The notes: generated by a model not told the origin, from the sequence alone. Shown: positions 44,017-54,811, numbered from the stretch's first letter. The stretch: 64,000 nt of DNA from Bradyrhizobium iriomotense (GCF_018130765.1 NZ_JAFCJZ010000001.1:186001-250000); one strand, 5' to 3'. Program-made: numbers and translations.

Positions 44017-46260
44017 TTACGCCCCCTCGTCGCCTTCCGAGGCCGCAGCACAATAGTCGCGCCAGAACTGGCGATAACCGGCTTCGAGCTCACGCGTGTA
44101 GACCTCGACATTGCCGGCGGGCGAGGCTGCAATCTTTGCCGGAAGGTCTGCGCGCAACTTCGCCAGAAGCTCAGGCTGCGAGGCAAATTTCCGGGCGATC
44201 TCGATATAGCCCTCGTCATCTTCCGCGACCCAGTCGCCTAGACCGACAGAAGCCACGATCGAGGCGCCGGCCCGCGAGGGGGCGCCGTTGCCGAGCTTGG
44301 TCACCACGGGAACACCCGTGTAGAGCGATTCCCAGCTGCTGATGCCGCCATTTTGCGGGAACGTATCCAGGGAGATATCGACATTGGCGAAGGCCAGCAG
44401 GTGGTCGTTGCGCGAGGTGAAGCCCAGGCAGGTGATGTTCTCCTCGGCAATTCCCTGCGCGACGAAGCGTGCGACCAGGCCGTCGCGCAGCAAGGGTTCG
44501 TCGAGCAAACCATGCTTGACGATAATCCTCGACCCCGGCAGCTCCCGCATCAGGCGCGACCACACACGGATCGCATCATCCGAAATCTTGTAGATGCGGT
44601 TGAACACGCCGAAGGTGACGTAGCCGTTGCGCAGCATCGGCAGCTCCGACGGCTGCAGATCCGCGACGGGCTCCATCGTGATCAGACACGGCAGATCGTG
44701 GATCTTTTCGGGAAACAGATGCCGGACCGATGGCGGAATGAAAACGGGATCCGCGAGCACGTAGTCCATGGTCTGCATGCCCGTGCCCGTCGCATGTCCG
44801 AAGCCGGTGGCCTGGATCGGAGCCGGCTTCCGCGCGAAGACCCGCAGCCTGTTAGTGTTCGTGTGGCCCGAAACGTCGATCAGGATGTCGACATTGTCGG
44901 CCTCGATGCGATCGGCGAGTTCGTCGTCCGAAAGTTGCCAGGCATCCACCCAGACGTCCGCCAGTTGCTTGAACATGGCGGTGTACTCGTCCGCGCCCGG
45001 CCAGGAGTAGTAGCAGATGATCTTGAAGTTGGCGTGATCGTGATGGCGCAGCACCGGCAGCAAGGTGAGTCCCGCCGAGTGTTGGCGGAATTCAGCAGCG
45101 ACATAGCCGACCACAATCTGCTTGTCCGGATCGAGCGGCCGCTTTGGCAGTGTCCGCCGCGGCAGCTTGGAGCCGATCAAGTCCCACCAATCTCGTCGCA
45201 CCGCCTGCTGCAGCGCAAAATCGGCCTGGGGGAGGTAGTCCTGCAAGAAGATCTTGCCCCTGATCGCATCCTCGTAGTCCGGCTTTATCGCCAGCGCGCG
45301 ATCGAGATATTCAATCGCGGCGTCCATCTCTCCCTGGTTCGAATAACAGAAACCCATCAACGCCAAGCCGAGCTCGGAGCGCGGATTTTGCTCGATCAAG
45401 GCCGTCGCGGCCGCCATCGCCTGCGCGGTCTTTCCCATCACGAGACAGGCCTGTGCCTTGCCCTGGAGAGCCAGTTCGAACTTGGGCGAAATCGCAAGCG
45501 CGGCCTCGAAATCCGCAAGCGCCGGCTCCAGGCGCTGCAACTCGTAACTGAGCCGACCACGCTGGGCGAGAATCCTCGGCGAGCCCGGCTTGATCGCGAG
45601 CGCCATGGCAAACTTGGCTGCCGCCTCCTCGTGATGCCGGAGCTCCATGCTGATGATGCCGTTGCCGACGATCGCCTCGGCGTGCCGCGGCTGAAACAGC
45701 AGGGCGCGATCGAAACTTTCCTTGGCGCGCTCGATCTGTCCCAGCAACATCTCGACCATGCCGCGATTGCAGAACGCATCGGCATAATCCGGCTTGATCT
45801 TGATTGCGCGCTCGTGCAGCGCGAGCGCCTGTTCGTACTGCCCCAGATGCATCAGCGTATTGCCGAGATTGGTCAGCGCGACCGCGAAATTCGGCTTCAG
45901 CGCGATGGCCTTCTCCTGGCACCGCCGCGCCTCCTCGAAATTGCCGAGGTCGAAATGCACGGTCGCGAGGTTGTTGTGGGCATCGTGCAGACGCGGATCG
46001 AGCGCAATCACGCGCTCGAGCAGCTCCTGCGCCTCCTCGAGGCGCCGGCCGTCATGCGCGCACATCCCGAGCAAGTGCATGGCGTCGACATGATCCGGAA
46101 GCGCTTTCAGGATCTCACGGCAGAGCGCTTCGGTCTCGGCATATTTTCCCTGGCCATAGGCCGCGGCCGCAGCGGAGATGATGGCGTCCGCCTGCTTCAT
46201 CAATTTCTTCTGCAATCGCGCATTCTGGAATGCGCGTGCGCCGGCGCCGCTGTTCTGCAA
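44017..46260 (-). CDS. TPR protein with O-GlcNAc-transferase-like (GT41) domain, copy 2
   Basis: A 747-residue protein. Residues about 20-340 are at least eight TPR repeats (e.g., AEALCREILKALPDHVDAMHLLG, then repeats with ALKPNFAVALTNLGN). Residues about 370-740 are a GT41 catalytic region of the SPINDLY/OGT type (VGYVAAEFRQHSAGLTLLPVL, IDVSGHTNTNRL, TFGVFNRIYKISDDAIRVWS, PQNGGISSWESLYTGVPVVT). It should glycosylate proteins, probably in the cytoplasm. TTG at 46260 is chosen because GGAGAGCAACC precedes it, exactly as in the adjacent paralogue. Confidence 0.85.
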   Translation of the reverse strand: MQNSGAGARAFQNARLQKKLMKQADAIISAAAAAYGQGKYAETEALCREILKALPDHVDAMHLLGMCAHDGRRLEEAQELLERVIALDPRLHDAHNNLATVHFDLGNFEEARRCQEKAIALKPNFAVALTNLGNTLMHLGQYEQALALHERAIKIKPDYADAFCNRGMVEMLLGQIERAKESFDRALLFQPRHAEAIVGNGIISMELRHHEEAAAKFAMALAIKPGSPRILAQRGRLSYELQRLEPALADFEAALAISPKFELALQGKAQACLVMGKTAQAMAAATALIEQNPRSELGLALMGFCYSNQGEMDAAIEYLDRALAIKPDYEDAIRGKIFLQDYLPQADFALQQAVRRDWWDLIGSKLPRRTLPKRPLDPDKQIVVGYVAAEFRQHSAGLTLLPVLRHHDHANFKIICYYSWPGADEYTAMFKQLADVWVDAWQLSDDELADRIEADNVDILIDVSGHTNTNRLRVFARKPAPIQATGFGHATGTGMQTMDYVLADPVFIPPSVRHLFPEKIHDLPCLITMEPVADLQPSELPMLRNGYVTFGVFNRIYKISDDAIRVWSRLMRELPGSRIIVKHGLLDEPLLRDGLVARFVAQGIAEENITCLGFTSRNDHLLAFANVDISLDTFPQNGGISSWESLYTGVPVVTKLGNGAPSRAGASIVASVGLGDWVAEDDEGYIEIARKFASQPELLAKLRADLPAKIAASPAGNVEVYTRELEAGYRQFWRDYCAAASEGDEGA

Positions 46261-46389
46261 GGTTGCTCTCCGGAGGATGGCCCAGAACGAGTCTAACTGA
46301 TTCGCAAGCCTGGCCAGCCGGCCGGCCCACCGGCAGCGCCCCCGGGATTTTCCGGTGTTCACGTGTGGCCCTAAGGGCGCAGCCGCTGG

Positions 46390-48630
46390 CTACGCCCCCT
46401 CACCGCTTTCCGAGGCCGAAGCACAATAGTCGCGCCAGAACTGGCGATACCCCGCCTCGACCCTGCGCGTGTAGATCTCGACATTGCCGGCGGGCGAAGC
46501 CGCGATCTGGGCCGGCAATTCCGCGCGCAACTTCGCCAGATGAGCGGGCTGGCTGGCATATTTGATCGCGATCGCGGCATAGCCCTCGTCGTCCTCGGCG
46601 ACCCAGTCGTCAAGACCGACGGCCGCCACGATCGACCCGCCGGCGCGCGATGAGGAGCCGTTGCCGAGCTTGGCGACAACAGGCACACCCGCATAGAGGG
46701 ATTCCCAGGTGCTGATGCCGCCGTTTTGCGGAAACGTATCGAGCGAGATGTCAACATTGGCAAAGGCCCGCAGATGCTCGTTGCGCGGCGTCGTGCCCAT
46801 GCAGATGACGTTCTCCTCGGCAATACCGTGTGCCACGAACCGCGCGATCAGGCCGTCGCGCAACATGGGATCGTCGAGCAGCCCGTTCTTGATGATGATC
46901 TTCGATCCCGCCACCTCGCGCATCACCTTCGACCACACCCGGATCGCCTCGTCCGAGATCTTGAAGATGCGGTTGAACACGCCGAAGGTGACATAGCCGT
47001 TGCGGAGCATGGGAAGCTCCGAAGGCGGCACGTCCAGGATGGGATCGATCGTGATCAGGCATGGCAGGTCATAGACCTTTTCGGCCAGCAGATGGCGCGC
47101 CGATTGCGGAATGAAGATCGGGTCCCCGAGCACATAGTCCATGGTCTGCAGGCCCGTACCTGTGGCGTGCCCGAAACCCGTGACCTGGATAGGAGCCGGC
47201 TTCCGGGAGAACACATGGAGCCTGCTGCCGGTTGTATGGCCGGACACGTCGATCAGAATATCGATTCCGTCGGCCTGGATACGATCGGCCAGTTCGTCGT
47301 CCGAAAACTGCGCGGCCTCGACCCAGACGTCTGCGCAAGCCTTGAACTCTTCGGTCATCCCGTCCTGCAACGGCCAGCAGGAATAGCAGACGATCTTGAA
47401 CCTGGCGTGATCATGATGACGCAGCACCGGCAACAGGGAGTACGCCGCCGAATGCTGCCTGAATTCGGAAGCGACATATCCGATCACGATCTGTCTGTCT
47501 GGATCGAGATCGCGCGGCGACAGGGTCCTTTGCGGAAGCTTGGCGCCGATCTGATCCCACCAATATTTCCGCGCCGCCTGCTGGACCACGAAATCGGCCT
47601 CCGGCAGATAATCCAGCACGAAAATCTTGTATCCGATGGCCTCGGGAAAGTCCGGCGCGATCGCCAGCGCCGCATCGAGATATTCGAGCGCCGTCGGGAC
47701 GTCTCCCTGGTTCGCATGGCAATAGGCCAGGAGCGCCATGCCCGCCTCGGACTGCGGATTGACTTCGAGCAGAGTCTTGGCGGCCGCCATCGCTCCCGCC
47801 GTGTTCCTCACGAAAAGGTCGACTTGCGCCCTCCAGCACAGCGCGAGCTCGTTCCGTGGCGATTGCGCCAGCGCGGCATCGAAATCCGCGGCCGCCTGCT
47901 CCAGCCGGCACAGGGTTAGATGGAGCCGTCCACGCTGCACCAAAATTCTCGGCGAGCCCGGCTTGAGCGCGAGCGCAGCATCGAAGGCGGCTTCCGCCGT
48001 CTCGAAATGCCTGAGCTCGAGGCTCACCATGCCCTTGCCGGCGATCGCTTCGGCATGACGCGGCTGAAGCGATAGGGCGCGATCGAAGTCTTTCCCTGCG
48101 CGCTCGAACTGGCCGATCATCAGCTCGGCCATGCCACGGTTGCAGAATGCATCGGCATAGTCCGGCTTCAGCCTGATGGCGCGGTCGTGCAGTTCGATCG
48201 CCTCTTTGGCCTGGCCAAGGTGCAGCATCGTATTGCCGAGATTGGTCAGGGTGATCGGACAATTCGGCTTCAGCGCAATCGCCTTCTCCTGGCATGCGCG
48301 GGCGTCCTTGAATTTCTCGAGCGAGAAATACACAGCCCCGAGATTGCCGTGCGCATCGGGCGAACGCGGATCGAGCATGGTCGCACGCTCGAGCAGGAAT
48401 TGCGCGTCCTCAAGCCACCCGCCGTCGAACGCCAGCAGGCCAAGCAGGTGCGTGGCGTGGAAATGATCCGGAACCTCTTTCAGTATCTCGCGGCAGAGAT
48501 TCTCGGTCTCGTCACGTCTGCCCTGCCCCAGCGCCTCAATGGCGAAGGACATGACGGCGTCCGCCTGTTCCCTCAACTTCTGCTGCAATCGCGCGTTCTG
48601 ATGGGCGCGCGCGCCGAGACTGCTCTGCAA
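46390..48630 (-). CDS. TPR protein with O-GlcNAc-transferase-like (GT41) domain, copy 1
   Basis: A 746-residue paralogue of the next gene downstream, with the same layout: TPR repeats to about residue 340 and a GT41 domain after it (VIGYVASEFRQHSAAYSLLPVL, IDVSGHTTGSRL, TFGVFNRIFKISDEAIRVWS, PQNGGISTWESLYAGVPVVA). The two match almost throughout and are separated by 129 bases, so they arose by tandem duplication. The start is TTG at 48630 with GGAGAGAAACC upstream. Targets are unknown; bacterial GT41 proteins modify flagellins, transporters or surface proteins. Confidence 0.85.
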   Translation of the reverse strand: MQSSLGARAHQNARLQQKLREQADAVMSFAIEALGQGRRDETENLCREILKEVPDHFHATHLLGLLAFDGGWLEDAQFLLERATMLDPRSPDAHGNLGAVYFSLEKFKDARACQEKAIALKPNCPITLTNLGNTMLHLGQAKEAIELHDRAIRLKPDYADAFCNRGMAELMIGQFERAGKDFDRALSLQPRHAEAIAGKGMVSLELRHFETAEAAFDAALALKPGSPRILVQRGRLHLTLCRLEQAAADFDAALAQSPRNELALCWRAQVDLFVRNTAGAMAAAKTLLEVNPQSEAGMALLAYCHANQGDVPTALEYLDAALAIAPDFPEAIGYKIFVLDYLPEADFVVQQAARKYWWDQIGAKLPQRTLSPRDLDPDRQIVIGYVASEFRQHSAAYSLLPVLRHHDHARFKIVCYSCWPLQDGMTEEFKACADVWVEAAQFSDDELADRIQADGIDILIDVSGHTTGSRLHVFSRKPAPIQVTGFGHATGTGLQTMDYVLGDPIFIPQSARHLLAEKVYDLPCLITIDPILDVPPSELPMLRNGYVTFGVFNRIFKISDEAIRVWSKVMREVAGSKIIIKNGLLDDPMLRDGLIARFVAHGIAEENVICMGTTPRNEHLRAFANVDISLDTFPQNGGISTWESLYAGVPVVAKLGNGSSSRAGGSIVAAVGLDDWVAEDDEGYAAIAIKYASQPAHLAKLRAELPAQIAASPAGNVEIYTRRVEAGYRQFWRDYCASASESGEGA

Positions 48631-48730
48631 GGTTTCTCTCCGGAGAATGGTCCGAAGAGAGCCAAGCTGATTCGCATGGTGCCAAGCTTGCGGGTCGGTC
48701 AGACCGGCGGGGCCGCCAGGTTGCAGCGGC

Positions 48731-49468
48731 TCACCGCAGGATCTGGCTCAGGAACAGTTTCGTCCGGGCGTGCTGAGGCGCCGCGAAGAACTCGTTCGGG
48801 GTGTTGGCCTCGATGATCTGGCCGGCGTCCATGAACACGACACGGTTGGCGACCTCGCGGGCAAAGCCCATTTCGTGGGTGACGACCAGCATGGTCATGC
48901 CCTCCTCGGCGAGATCGACCATGGTGTCGAGAACCTCCTTGACCATCTCGGGGTCGAGCGCCGAAGTCGGCTCGTCGAACAGCATCACCTTCGGGTTCAT
49001 AGTCAGGGCGCGGGCGATCGCGACGCGCTGCTGCTGGCCGCCGGACATCTGGCCGGGAAACTTGTTGGCCTGGTGCGGAATCTTGACCCGCTCCAGGAAC
49101 TTCATCGCGGTCGCCTCGGCGTCCCTCTTGGGGATGTTGCGCACCCAGATCGGCGCCAGCGTGCAATTGTCCAGAACCGTCAGATGGGGAAACAGGTTGA
49201 AGCTCTGGAACACCATGCCGACCTCGCGGCGCACCGCGTCGATGTGCTTGAGGTTCGGCCCGAGCTCGATGCCGTCGACGACGATCTCGCCCTCCTGGAA
49301 TTCCTCCAGCGCATTGATGCAGCGGATCAGCGTGGACTTGCCGGAGCCCGATGGTCCGCAGATGACGATGCGCTCCCCCTTCTTCACCTCGAGGTCGATG
49401 TCGCGCAGGACGTGAAATTCACCGTACCATTTGTTCAGGCCGGAAATCTTGACGATGGGGTCGGACAT
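48731..49468 (-). CDS. aapP: General L-amino-acid ABC transporter ATPase
   Basis: A 245-residue ABC ATPase with Walker [10 protein letters not shown], signature MSGGQQQR and Walker [13 protein letters not shown], near-identical in style to AapP of Rhizobium. It energises import of amino acids through AapQ/AapM. The ATG at 49468 begins [16 protein letters not shown]. It is the last gene of the aapJQMP operon, 11 bases after aapM. Confidence 0.94.
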   Translation of the reverse strand: MSDPIVKISGLNKWYGEFHVLRDIDLEVKKGERIVICGPSGSGKSTLIRCINALEEFQEGEIVVDGIELGPNLKHIDAVRREVGMVFQSFNLFPHLTVLDNCTLAPIWVRNIPKRDAEATAMKFLERVKIPHQANKFPGQMSGGQQQRVAIARALTMNPKVMLFDEPTSALDPEMVKEVLDTMVDLAEEGMTMLVVTHEMGFAREVANRVVFMDAGQIIEANTPNEFFAAPQHARTKLFLSQILR

Positions 49469-49479
49469 GGTGGCCTCGA

Positions 49480-51000
49480 TCAGTTGCGGCGGTGGGCGTT
49501 GAGACGGTGCTCGACGAACAGCGAGTAGCGCGACATTCCAAAGCAAAAGATGAAGTAGATGATCCCGGCGAAGGCAAAGCCCGTGAACGCCGTGGATGGC
49601 GTCGACCATTTCGGATCCGAGAACGAGGCGCGCAGCGAGCCCAGGAGGTCGAACAGCGCCACGATCGAGACCAGCGAGGTGTCCTTGAACAGCGAGATGA
49701 AGCTGTTGACGAGGTTCGGAATGACGTGGCGCAGCGCCTGCGGCAGCACGATCAACGAGGTCGTCTTCCACCAGGACAGTCCCAGCGCCGCAGCGGCCTC
49801 GCCCTGCCCGCGCGGGATCGCGGCAAGCCCGCCGCGGACGTTCTCGGCCTGATAGGCGCCGGTGAACAGCGCGATGCCGATCAGCGCGCGCACGAGACCG
49901 TCGACGGTGAAATTGCCGGGCAGGAACAGCGGCAGCATGTAGGTGGCGAAGAACAGCACGGTGATCAGCGGCACGCCGCGCCAGAACTCGATGAAGGCGA
50001 TCGAGAAGATCCGGATCAGCGGAATGGTCGAGCGCCGACCGAGCGCGAGCGCGATGCCGATCGGCAGCGAGGTGACGATGCCGGTGACCGAGACCACCAG
50101 CGTCACCAGCAGCCCGCCCCACAGGCTGGTCTGCACCACCGGCAATCCGCCATGATCGAGCCCCATCAGCTTGATCACGATCGCGATGGCAATGAAGGTC
50201 GCGATGCTCGAGACCAACGCGCGCCATCCGGTGCGCAGGCCGCCGCCGAGGATGAAGGCGATCAGTGAGGCGACGACGGTCGTGATGGCGAAGTCGCCCC
50301 AGACCGACTGGCCCGAGCCCTGGATCTGGTCGCGCAGCCAGATCAGCGGGAAGACAAGCCAATGGATCGCCGTGCCGACCAGCATGATCAGGTTGCCGAT
50401 GACCCACAGCAGCGGCGCGATGGCCGAGGTCTTGCTGAGATTGAGCAGGACGTTTCCGGCGCCGATGATGCTGTCATCGAACAGCTCCAGCAAGCCGGCC
50501 GTCCAGCTCAGGCCAAAGCCCTTGATGCCGCCGCCATGCAGCAGGAAGAATGCGACGACGGGAAAGGCGAAGAAGAACAGGCCGGCGTTCAGGCCCTTCG
50601 CCGGCAGGCGTGGAACGAGCATCGGCACCAGCAGGACCGCCGCGAGGACGAACGTGAGGTTGACCCGCCAGCGCTCGGCCTCGGGATAGAAGCCGTAGAT
50701 CAATTGCGGCAGCTTGGCCTGGATGTAGGGCCAACAGGCGCCGACCGCGAAACCGGCGTTCTCAGTGAGGCAGGCCGTGCGGTCGTTGCCGCTCCAGACC
50801 GCATCGACCATCAGGAACTTCACGCTGGGAACGATGGTGAACCAGAGCAGCAAGGCGCCGAGGATCGTGAGCAGGATGTTGGTCGGCGAGTTGAACAGGC
50901 GGGTCCGCACCCAGCCGATGAAGCCCGTGGTCTTCACCGGCGCGGGACGCTCGCTGACCAGATCGTGGCGGACGAAGGAGGATGAGGCGATATAGGTCAT
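49480..51000 (-). CDS. aapM: General L-amino-acid ABC transporter permease
   Basis: A 506-residue permease with eight or more membrane helices and an EAA loop ([32 protein letters not shown]). AapM forms the membrane channel with AapQ. The ATG at 51000 overlaps the aapQ stop (ATGA), which fixes the start over a longer frame to 51027. Confidence 0.94.
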   Translation of the reverse strand: MTYIASSSFVRHDLVSERPAPVKTTGFIGWVRTRLFNSPTNILLTILGALLLWFTIVPSVKFLMVDAVWSGNDRTACLTENAGFAVGACWPYIQAKLPQLIYGFYPEAERWRVNLTFVLAAVLLVPMLVPRLPAKGLNAGLFFFAFPVVAFFLLHGGGIKGFGLSWTAGLLELFDDSIIGAGNVLLNLSKTSAIAPLLWVIGNLIMLVGTAIHWLVFPLIWLRDQIQGSGQSVWGDFAITTVVASLIAFILGGGLRTGWRALVSSIATFIAIAIVIKLMGLDHGGLPVVQTSLWGGLLVTLVVSVTGIVTSLPIGIALALGRRSTIPLIRIFSIAFIEFWRGVPLITVLFFATYMLPLFLPGNFTVDGLVRALIGIALFTGAYQAENVRGGLAAIPRGQGEAAAALGLSWWKTTSLIVLPQALRHVIPNLVNSFISLFKDTSLVSIVALFDLLGSLRASFSDPKWSTPSTAFTGFAFAGIIYFIFCFGMSRYSLFVEHRLNAHRRN

Positions 51001-52202
51001 GCGCCAAGGCTCCGGCTGACGCGCCAACCGTAGACGCTCATGACGGCGCTGGTGACGAGGGAGATCAGGAGATAGACGCCCATCGTCATGGCGATGATCT
51101 CGATCGCCTGCCCGGTCTGGCTCAGCGACGTGCCGGCGAACACGGAGACGAGGTCAGGATAGCCGATCGCGACCGCCAGCGAGGAGTTCTTTGTAAGGTT
51201 GAGATACTGGTTGGTCAGCGGCGGCACGATGACGCGCATCGCCTGCGGCACGACGATCAGCCGGAGCGTGGCGCCGCGGCTGAGGCCGAGCGAGGAGCCC
51301 GCCTCCATCTGTCCCTTGTGCACGGACAGGATGCCGGCACGCACGATCTCGGCGATGAAGGCGGCGGTATAGGTTGACAGGGCTACCGTCAGCGCCACGA
51401 ATTCCGGGATGATCCGCGAGCCGCCGGCGAAATTGAACCCCTTGAGCTGCGGCAGCTCGAAAGTGAAGGGCAGACCGAACACGAGCATGGTCGCCAGCGG
51501 AAGCCCGAACAGCAAGGCCAACACGGAGGGCCAGATGCGGATCACCTGCCCCCGCTGAAACAGCGCACGCCTTGCGTAGAAGCGCAAGCCCAGCGAGACG
51601 ACGATGCCGAGGACCAGCATCGCCAGGAACGGCTCGAAGCCGCTCTCGCCGATCGGACGGGGAATGACGAGGCCGCGATTGCTGATGAAGGCGATGCCGA
51701 GCAGTGAAATGCTCTGCCTTGGATTGGGCAGCGCCGCCAGCACCGCCAGGTACCAGAACAGGATCTGGAACAGCAGCGGCAGGTTCCGGATGATCTCGAC
51801 ATAGATCTCGCCGACGCGCGACAGCAGCCAGTTCGGCGACAGCCGGCACAGCGCGACGATGAAGCCGATCGCGGTGGCGAAAAAGATGCCCACCACCGAG
51901 ACCACGAGCGTGTTCAAAAGCCCGACCACGAACACGCGCAGGAACGTGTCCGAGCCGGTATAGGAGATCAGCGTCTGGTTGACGTCGAAGCCGGCATTGT
52001 TCCGCAAGAAGCCGAAGCCGGCGGCGATGTGCTGGTTCTCGAGGTTGGCGCGGGCGTTGGAGACGATCTCGTAGCCGATCCAGCCCAGGATCGCGGCGAA
52101 GGCAAACTGGACGGCGACGCCGTTCCAGCCTGCCTTGCCGCCCAGAATGCGCCTGATCTTCAGCGCGATCTGGGCCGGCGGTTTTCGAGCCTCGGTGCTC
52201 AT
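50997..52202 (-). CDS. aapQ: General L-amino-acid ABC transporter permease
   Basis: A 401-residue permease with the EAA loop KGQMEAGSSLGLSRGATLRLIVVPQAMRVIVP and several membrane helices. It is shorter than AapM, as in Rhizobium. The start ATG at 52202 (MSTEARKPPAQIALKIRR) is 26 bases after the aapJ stop; the frame reads much further upstream but into the binding-protein gene. Confidence 0.94.
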   Translation of the reverse strand: MSTEARKPPAQIALKIRRILGGKAGWNGVAVQFAFAAILGWIGYEIVSNARANLENQHIAAGFGFLRNNAGFDVNQTLISYTGSDTFLRVFVVGLLNTLVVSVVGIFFATAIGFIVALCRLSPNWLLSRVGEIYVEIIRNLPLLFQILFWYLAVLAALPNPRQSISLLGIAFISNRGLVIPRPIGESGFEPFLAMLVLGIVVSLGLRFYARRALFQRGQVIRIWPSVLALLFGLPLATMLVFGLPFTFELPQLKGFNFAGGSRIIPEFVALTVALSTYTAAFIAEIVRAGILSVHKGQMEAGSSLGLSRGATLRLIVVPQAMRVIVPPLTNQYLNLTKNSSLAVAIGYPDLVSVFAGTSLSQTGQAIEIIAMTMGVYLLISLVTSAVMSVYGWRVSRSLGA

Positions 52203-52228
52203 CGCCGCGTGCCGCGGATCAAGCAGGA

Positions 52229-53245
52229 TTACCGGATCGGCGGCGCGTACTGGAGACCGCCCTTGTTCCAGAGATTGTTGAGACCACGGGCGATGCCGAG
52301 CGGCGAGCCGGCGCCGACGTTGCGATCGAACACCTCGCCGTAATTGCCGGTAGCCTTCACGATCCGCACCACCCAGTCCTTGGTCAGGCCGAGCTGTTCG
52401 CCGAAATTGCCGTCGCTGCCCAGCACGCGCTTCAGCTCGGGACTCTCCAGCTTCGCCTTCTCGTCGACGTTCTTCGAGGTGATGCCGAGCTCTTCGGCGG
52501 TGACGAGCGCGAACAGCGTCCATTTCACGATGTCGAACCACTGGTCGTCGCCGTGGCGCACCATCGGGCCGAGCGGTTCCTTCGAGATGATCTCGGGGAG
52601 CACCATGTGGTCGTTGGGATTGGCGAGCTTGAGGCGGTTGGCGTAGAGGCCCGACTGGTCGGTGGTGAAGACGTCGCAGCGGCCGGCCTCATAGGCCTTG
52701 ACGGTTTCGTCGTTGGTGCCGAACGCGATTACCTCGTACTTCATGTTGTTGGCCTTGAAGTAGTCGGCGAGATTCTGCTCGGTGGTGGTGCCGGTCTGCA
52801 CGCAGACGGAAGCGCTGTTGAGCTCGAGCGCCGAATTCACCTTGAGCGACTTCTTCACCATGAAGCCCTGCCCGTCATAATAGGTCACGCCGGTGAAGTT
52901 GGCGCCGAGCGAGGTGTCGCGCGAGATGGTCCAGGTGGTGTTGCGCGAGAGCACGTCGATTTCGCCGGACTGCAGCGCCGTGAAACGGTCCTTGGCCGAG
53001 GTCGGCACGAACTTGACCTTGGTCGGGTCGTTGAAGATGGCGGCCGCGATCGCGCGGCAGAGGTCGACGTCGAGGCCGGTCCAGTTGCCCTTGTCATCGG
53101 GCGAGGAGAACCCCGGCAGGCCCTGGCTGACGCCGCAGGACAGCGTGCCCCGGTCCTTGATGGTCTTGAGCGTTTGCGCATCGGCGGCCTGGGCGGACAG
53201 GCCGGCGGCGAGAGCGAGAGTGAGAGCCAGGGTTACGCGTTTCAT
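52229..53245 (-). CDS. aapJ: General L-amino-acid periplasmic binding protein
   Basis: A 338-residue family 3 solute-binding protein with signal peptide RVTLALTLALAAGLSAQAADA. The mature N-terminus TLKTIKDRGTLSCGVSQGLPGFS and GNWTGLDVDLCRAIAAAIF are typical of AapJ. It delivers a broad range of L-amino acids to AapQMP. The ATG at 53245 is chosen over a TTG at 53263 because AAGG lies upstream of it. First gene of the operon. Confidence 0.94.
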   Translation of the reverse strand: MKRVTLALTLALAAGLSAQAADAQTLKTIKDRGTLSCGVSQGLPGFSSPDDKGNWTGLDVDLCRAIAAAIFNDPTKVKFVPTSAKDRFTALQSGEIDVLSRNTTWTISRDTSLGANFTGVTYYDGQGFMVKKSLKVNSALELNSASVCVQTGTTTEQNLADYFKANNMKYEVIAFGTNDETVKAYEAGRCDVFTTDQSGLYANRLKLANPNDHMVLPEIISKEPLGPMVRHGDDQWFDIVKWTLFALVTAEELGITSKNVDEKAKLESPELKRVLGSDGNFGEQLGLTKDWVVRIVKATGNYGEVFDRNVGAGSPLGIARGLNNLWNKGGLQYAPPIR

Positions 53246-53626
53246 GGGCTGAAGGCCTTTCAAAGTCGTCTCAAGGTCAGGAATGTTGTCTCAGGATCGT
53301 CTCTGCCAGGGATAACCTTGCAAGAGTCATGCTGGGAAACCTTGCCGAACACTCGCCGATCCCGGGAGGCCATACCTTAATCCCCGCCGCAGGCGCCCGC
53401 CATGATGGCCGTGGCGCCAGGTCCGGTCAGACGATGGATCGAAGGTCGCGGCAGGCCCCTCAACATGCGGCGACTGAATAGCACCTGCGCATCACAGAAC
53501 GACTGGCGAGCCGGGTCAAGGGGTTGACGGGACTCTTCTGTGTTCTGTTATTAACGGCAGCGGCCTTTCGGCCGGCCCGCGCGGCGCAAGGCGCCCCAGC
53601 GGAAACGCGGTTTTGAAAGCAGAAGC
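53246..53626. other. Divergent intergenic region between aapJ and metC
   Basis: About 380 bases without a gene, holding the divergent promoters. The metC-side promoter is listed separately. Short self-complementary strings (cggcctttcggccg near 53562-53575) occur in the metC leader; I see no match to a SAM riboswitch consensus. Confidence 0.5.
53525..53552 (+). promoter_or_regulatory. Likely sigma-70-type promoter of metC
   Basis: TTGACG (53525-53530) and TGTTAT (53547-53552) are separated by 16 bases and lie about 75 bases before the metC start codon. The spacing and -35 match are good; no experiment supports it. Confidence 0.45.
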
Positions 53627-54811
53627 ATGGATTCCTCGCACCCCTCCCAACAGCAGGCCGAGACCCGGCTGGTCACCTCCGGCCGCGACACCAAGGCCCA
53701 GAAGGGGTTCGTCAATCCGCCGGTGTTCCACGGCTCGACCGTGCTCTATCCGACCGCCGAGGACCTGCACGCCCACCGCGGCGAGTTCACCTATGGCCGC
53801 CACGGCACCCCGACGACCAGGGCGTTCCAGGACACGCTGATGGCGCTGGAGGGGCCGCAATGCGCCGGCGTCGGCATCGTACCGTCGGGGCTCTCCGCGA
53901 TCTCCACCACCCTGCTCTCGGTGCTGAAGACCGGCGACCACATCCTAGTCTGCGACAATGTCTATCGGCCCACGCGCAATTTCTGCAACGGCATGCTCGC
54001 CCGCCTTGGCATCGAGACCACCTATTTCGATCCGCTGATCGGCGCCGGCATCGACAAGCTGTTCAAGCCCAACACCCGCGCCGTGCTGGTGGAGGCGCCG
54101 GGCTCGCAGTCGTTCGAGATGCCCGACGTCCGCGCCATCGCTGAGGTCGCGGATGGGCGCGGCGCGCTCGTCATCGACGACAACACCTGGGCAACGCCAC
54201 TCTATCACCGTTCGCTCGAACAGGGCGTCGACATCAGCATGCAGGCCGCCACCAAATATATCGGCGGTCATTCCGACATCATGTTCGGCACCATCTCGGC
54301 CAACGCCAAGACCTGGCCGCAGATCACTGAGGGCATCCGCCTGCTCGGCGTCTGCGCGGGCCCCGATGACGTCTTCCTCGCACTGCGGGGCCTGCGCACG
54401 CTGTCGGTGCGGCTGGCGCAACATCATCGTTCCGGGCTCGACATGGCGCGCTGGCTCGCCGGCCGTCCCGAGGTCGCGCGCGTGCTGCATCCGGCGCTCG
54501 AGACCGATCCGGGCCATGCGATCTGGAAGCGCGACTTCACCGGCGCCTCGGGCCTGTTCAGCATCGTGCTGAAGCCGGCACCGCAGAACGCCGTCGACAC
54601 CATGCTCAACACGCTAAAACTGTTCGGCATGGGCTTTTCCTGGGGCGGCTTCGAGAGCCTCGCGATTCCCTTCGATTGCGACGCCTATCGCACCGCGACC
54701 AAGTGGGCGCCGGGCGGCCCGACTCTGCGACTCCACATCGGACTCGAGAGCACCGACGACCTCAAGGCCGATCTCGATCGCGGCTTCGCTGCCCTCAGGG
54801 CGGCAATGTGA
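53627..54811 (+). CDS. metC: Cystathionine beta-lyase
   Basis: A 394-residue PLP enzyme of the Cys/Met metabolism family, which splits cystathionine to homocysteine in methionine synthesis. Marks: FVNPPVFHGSTVLYPT, RHGTPTTRAFQ, the PLP lysine K210 in QAATKYIGGHSDIMFG, and a C-terminal LRLHIGLE. The pattern favours the MetC branch over gamma-synthase. It is divergent from aapJ. Confidence 0.93.
   Translation: MDSSHPSQQQAETRLVTSGRDTKAQKGFVNPPVFHGSTVLYPTAEDLHAHRGEFTYGRHGTPTTRAFQDTLMALEGPQCAGVGIVPSGLSAISTTLLSVLKTGDHILVCDNVYRPTRNFCNGMLARLGIETTYFDPLIGAGIDKLFKPNTRAVLVEAPGSQSFEMPDVRAIAEVADGRGALVIDDNTWATPLYHRSLEQGVDISMQAATKYIGGHSDIMFGTISANAKTWPQITEGIRLLGVCAGPDDVFLALRGLRTLSVRLAQHHRSGLDMARWLAGRPEVARVLHPALETDPGHAIWKRDFTGASGLFSIVLKPAPQNAVDTMLNTLKLFGMGFSWGGFESLAIPFDCDAYRTATKWAPGGPTLRLHIGLESTDDLKADLDRGFAALRAAM

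Noticed and set aside
53555..53626. SAM riboswitch in the metC leader
   Set aside because: The leader has short self-complementary strings, but I could not match a SAM-II or SAM-I core.
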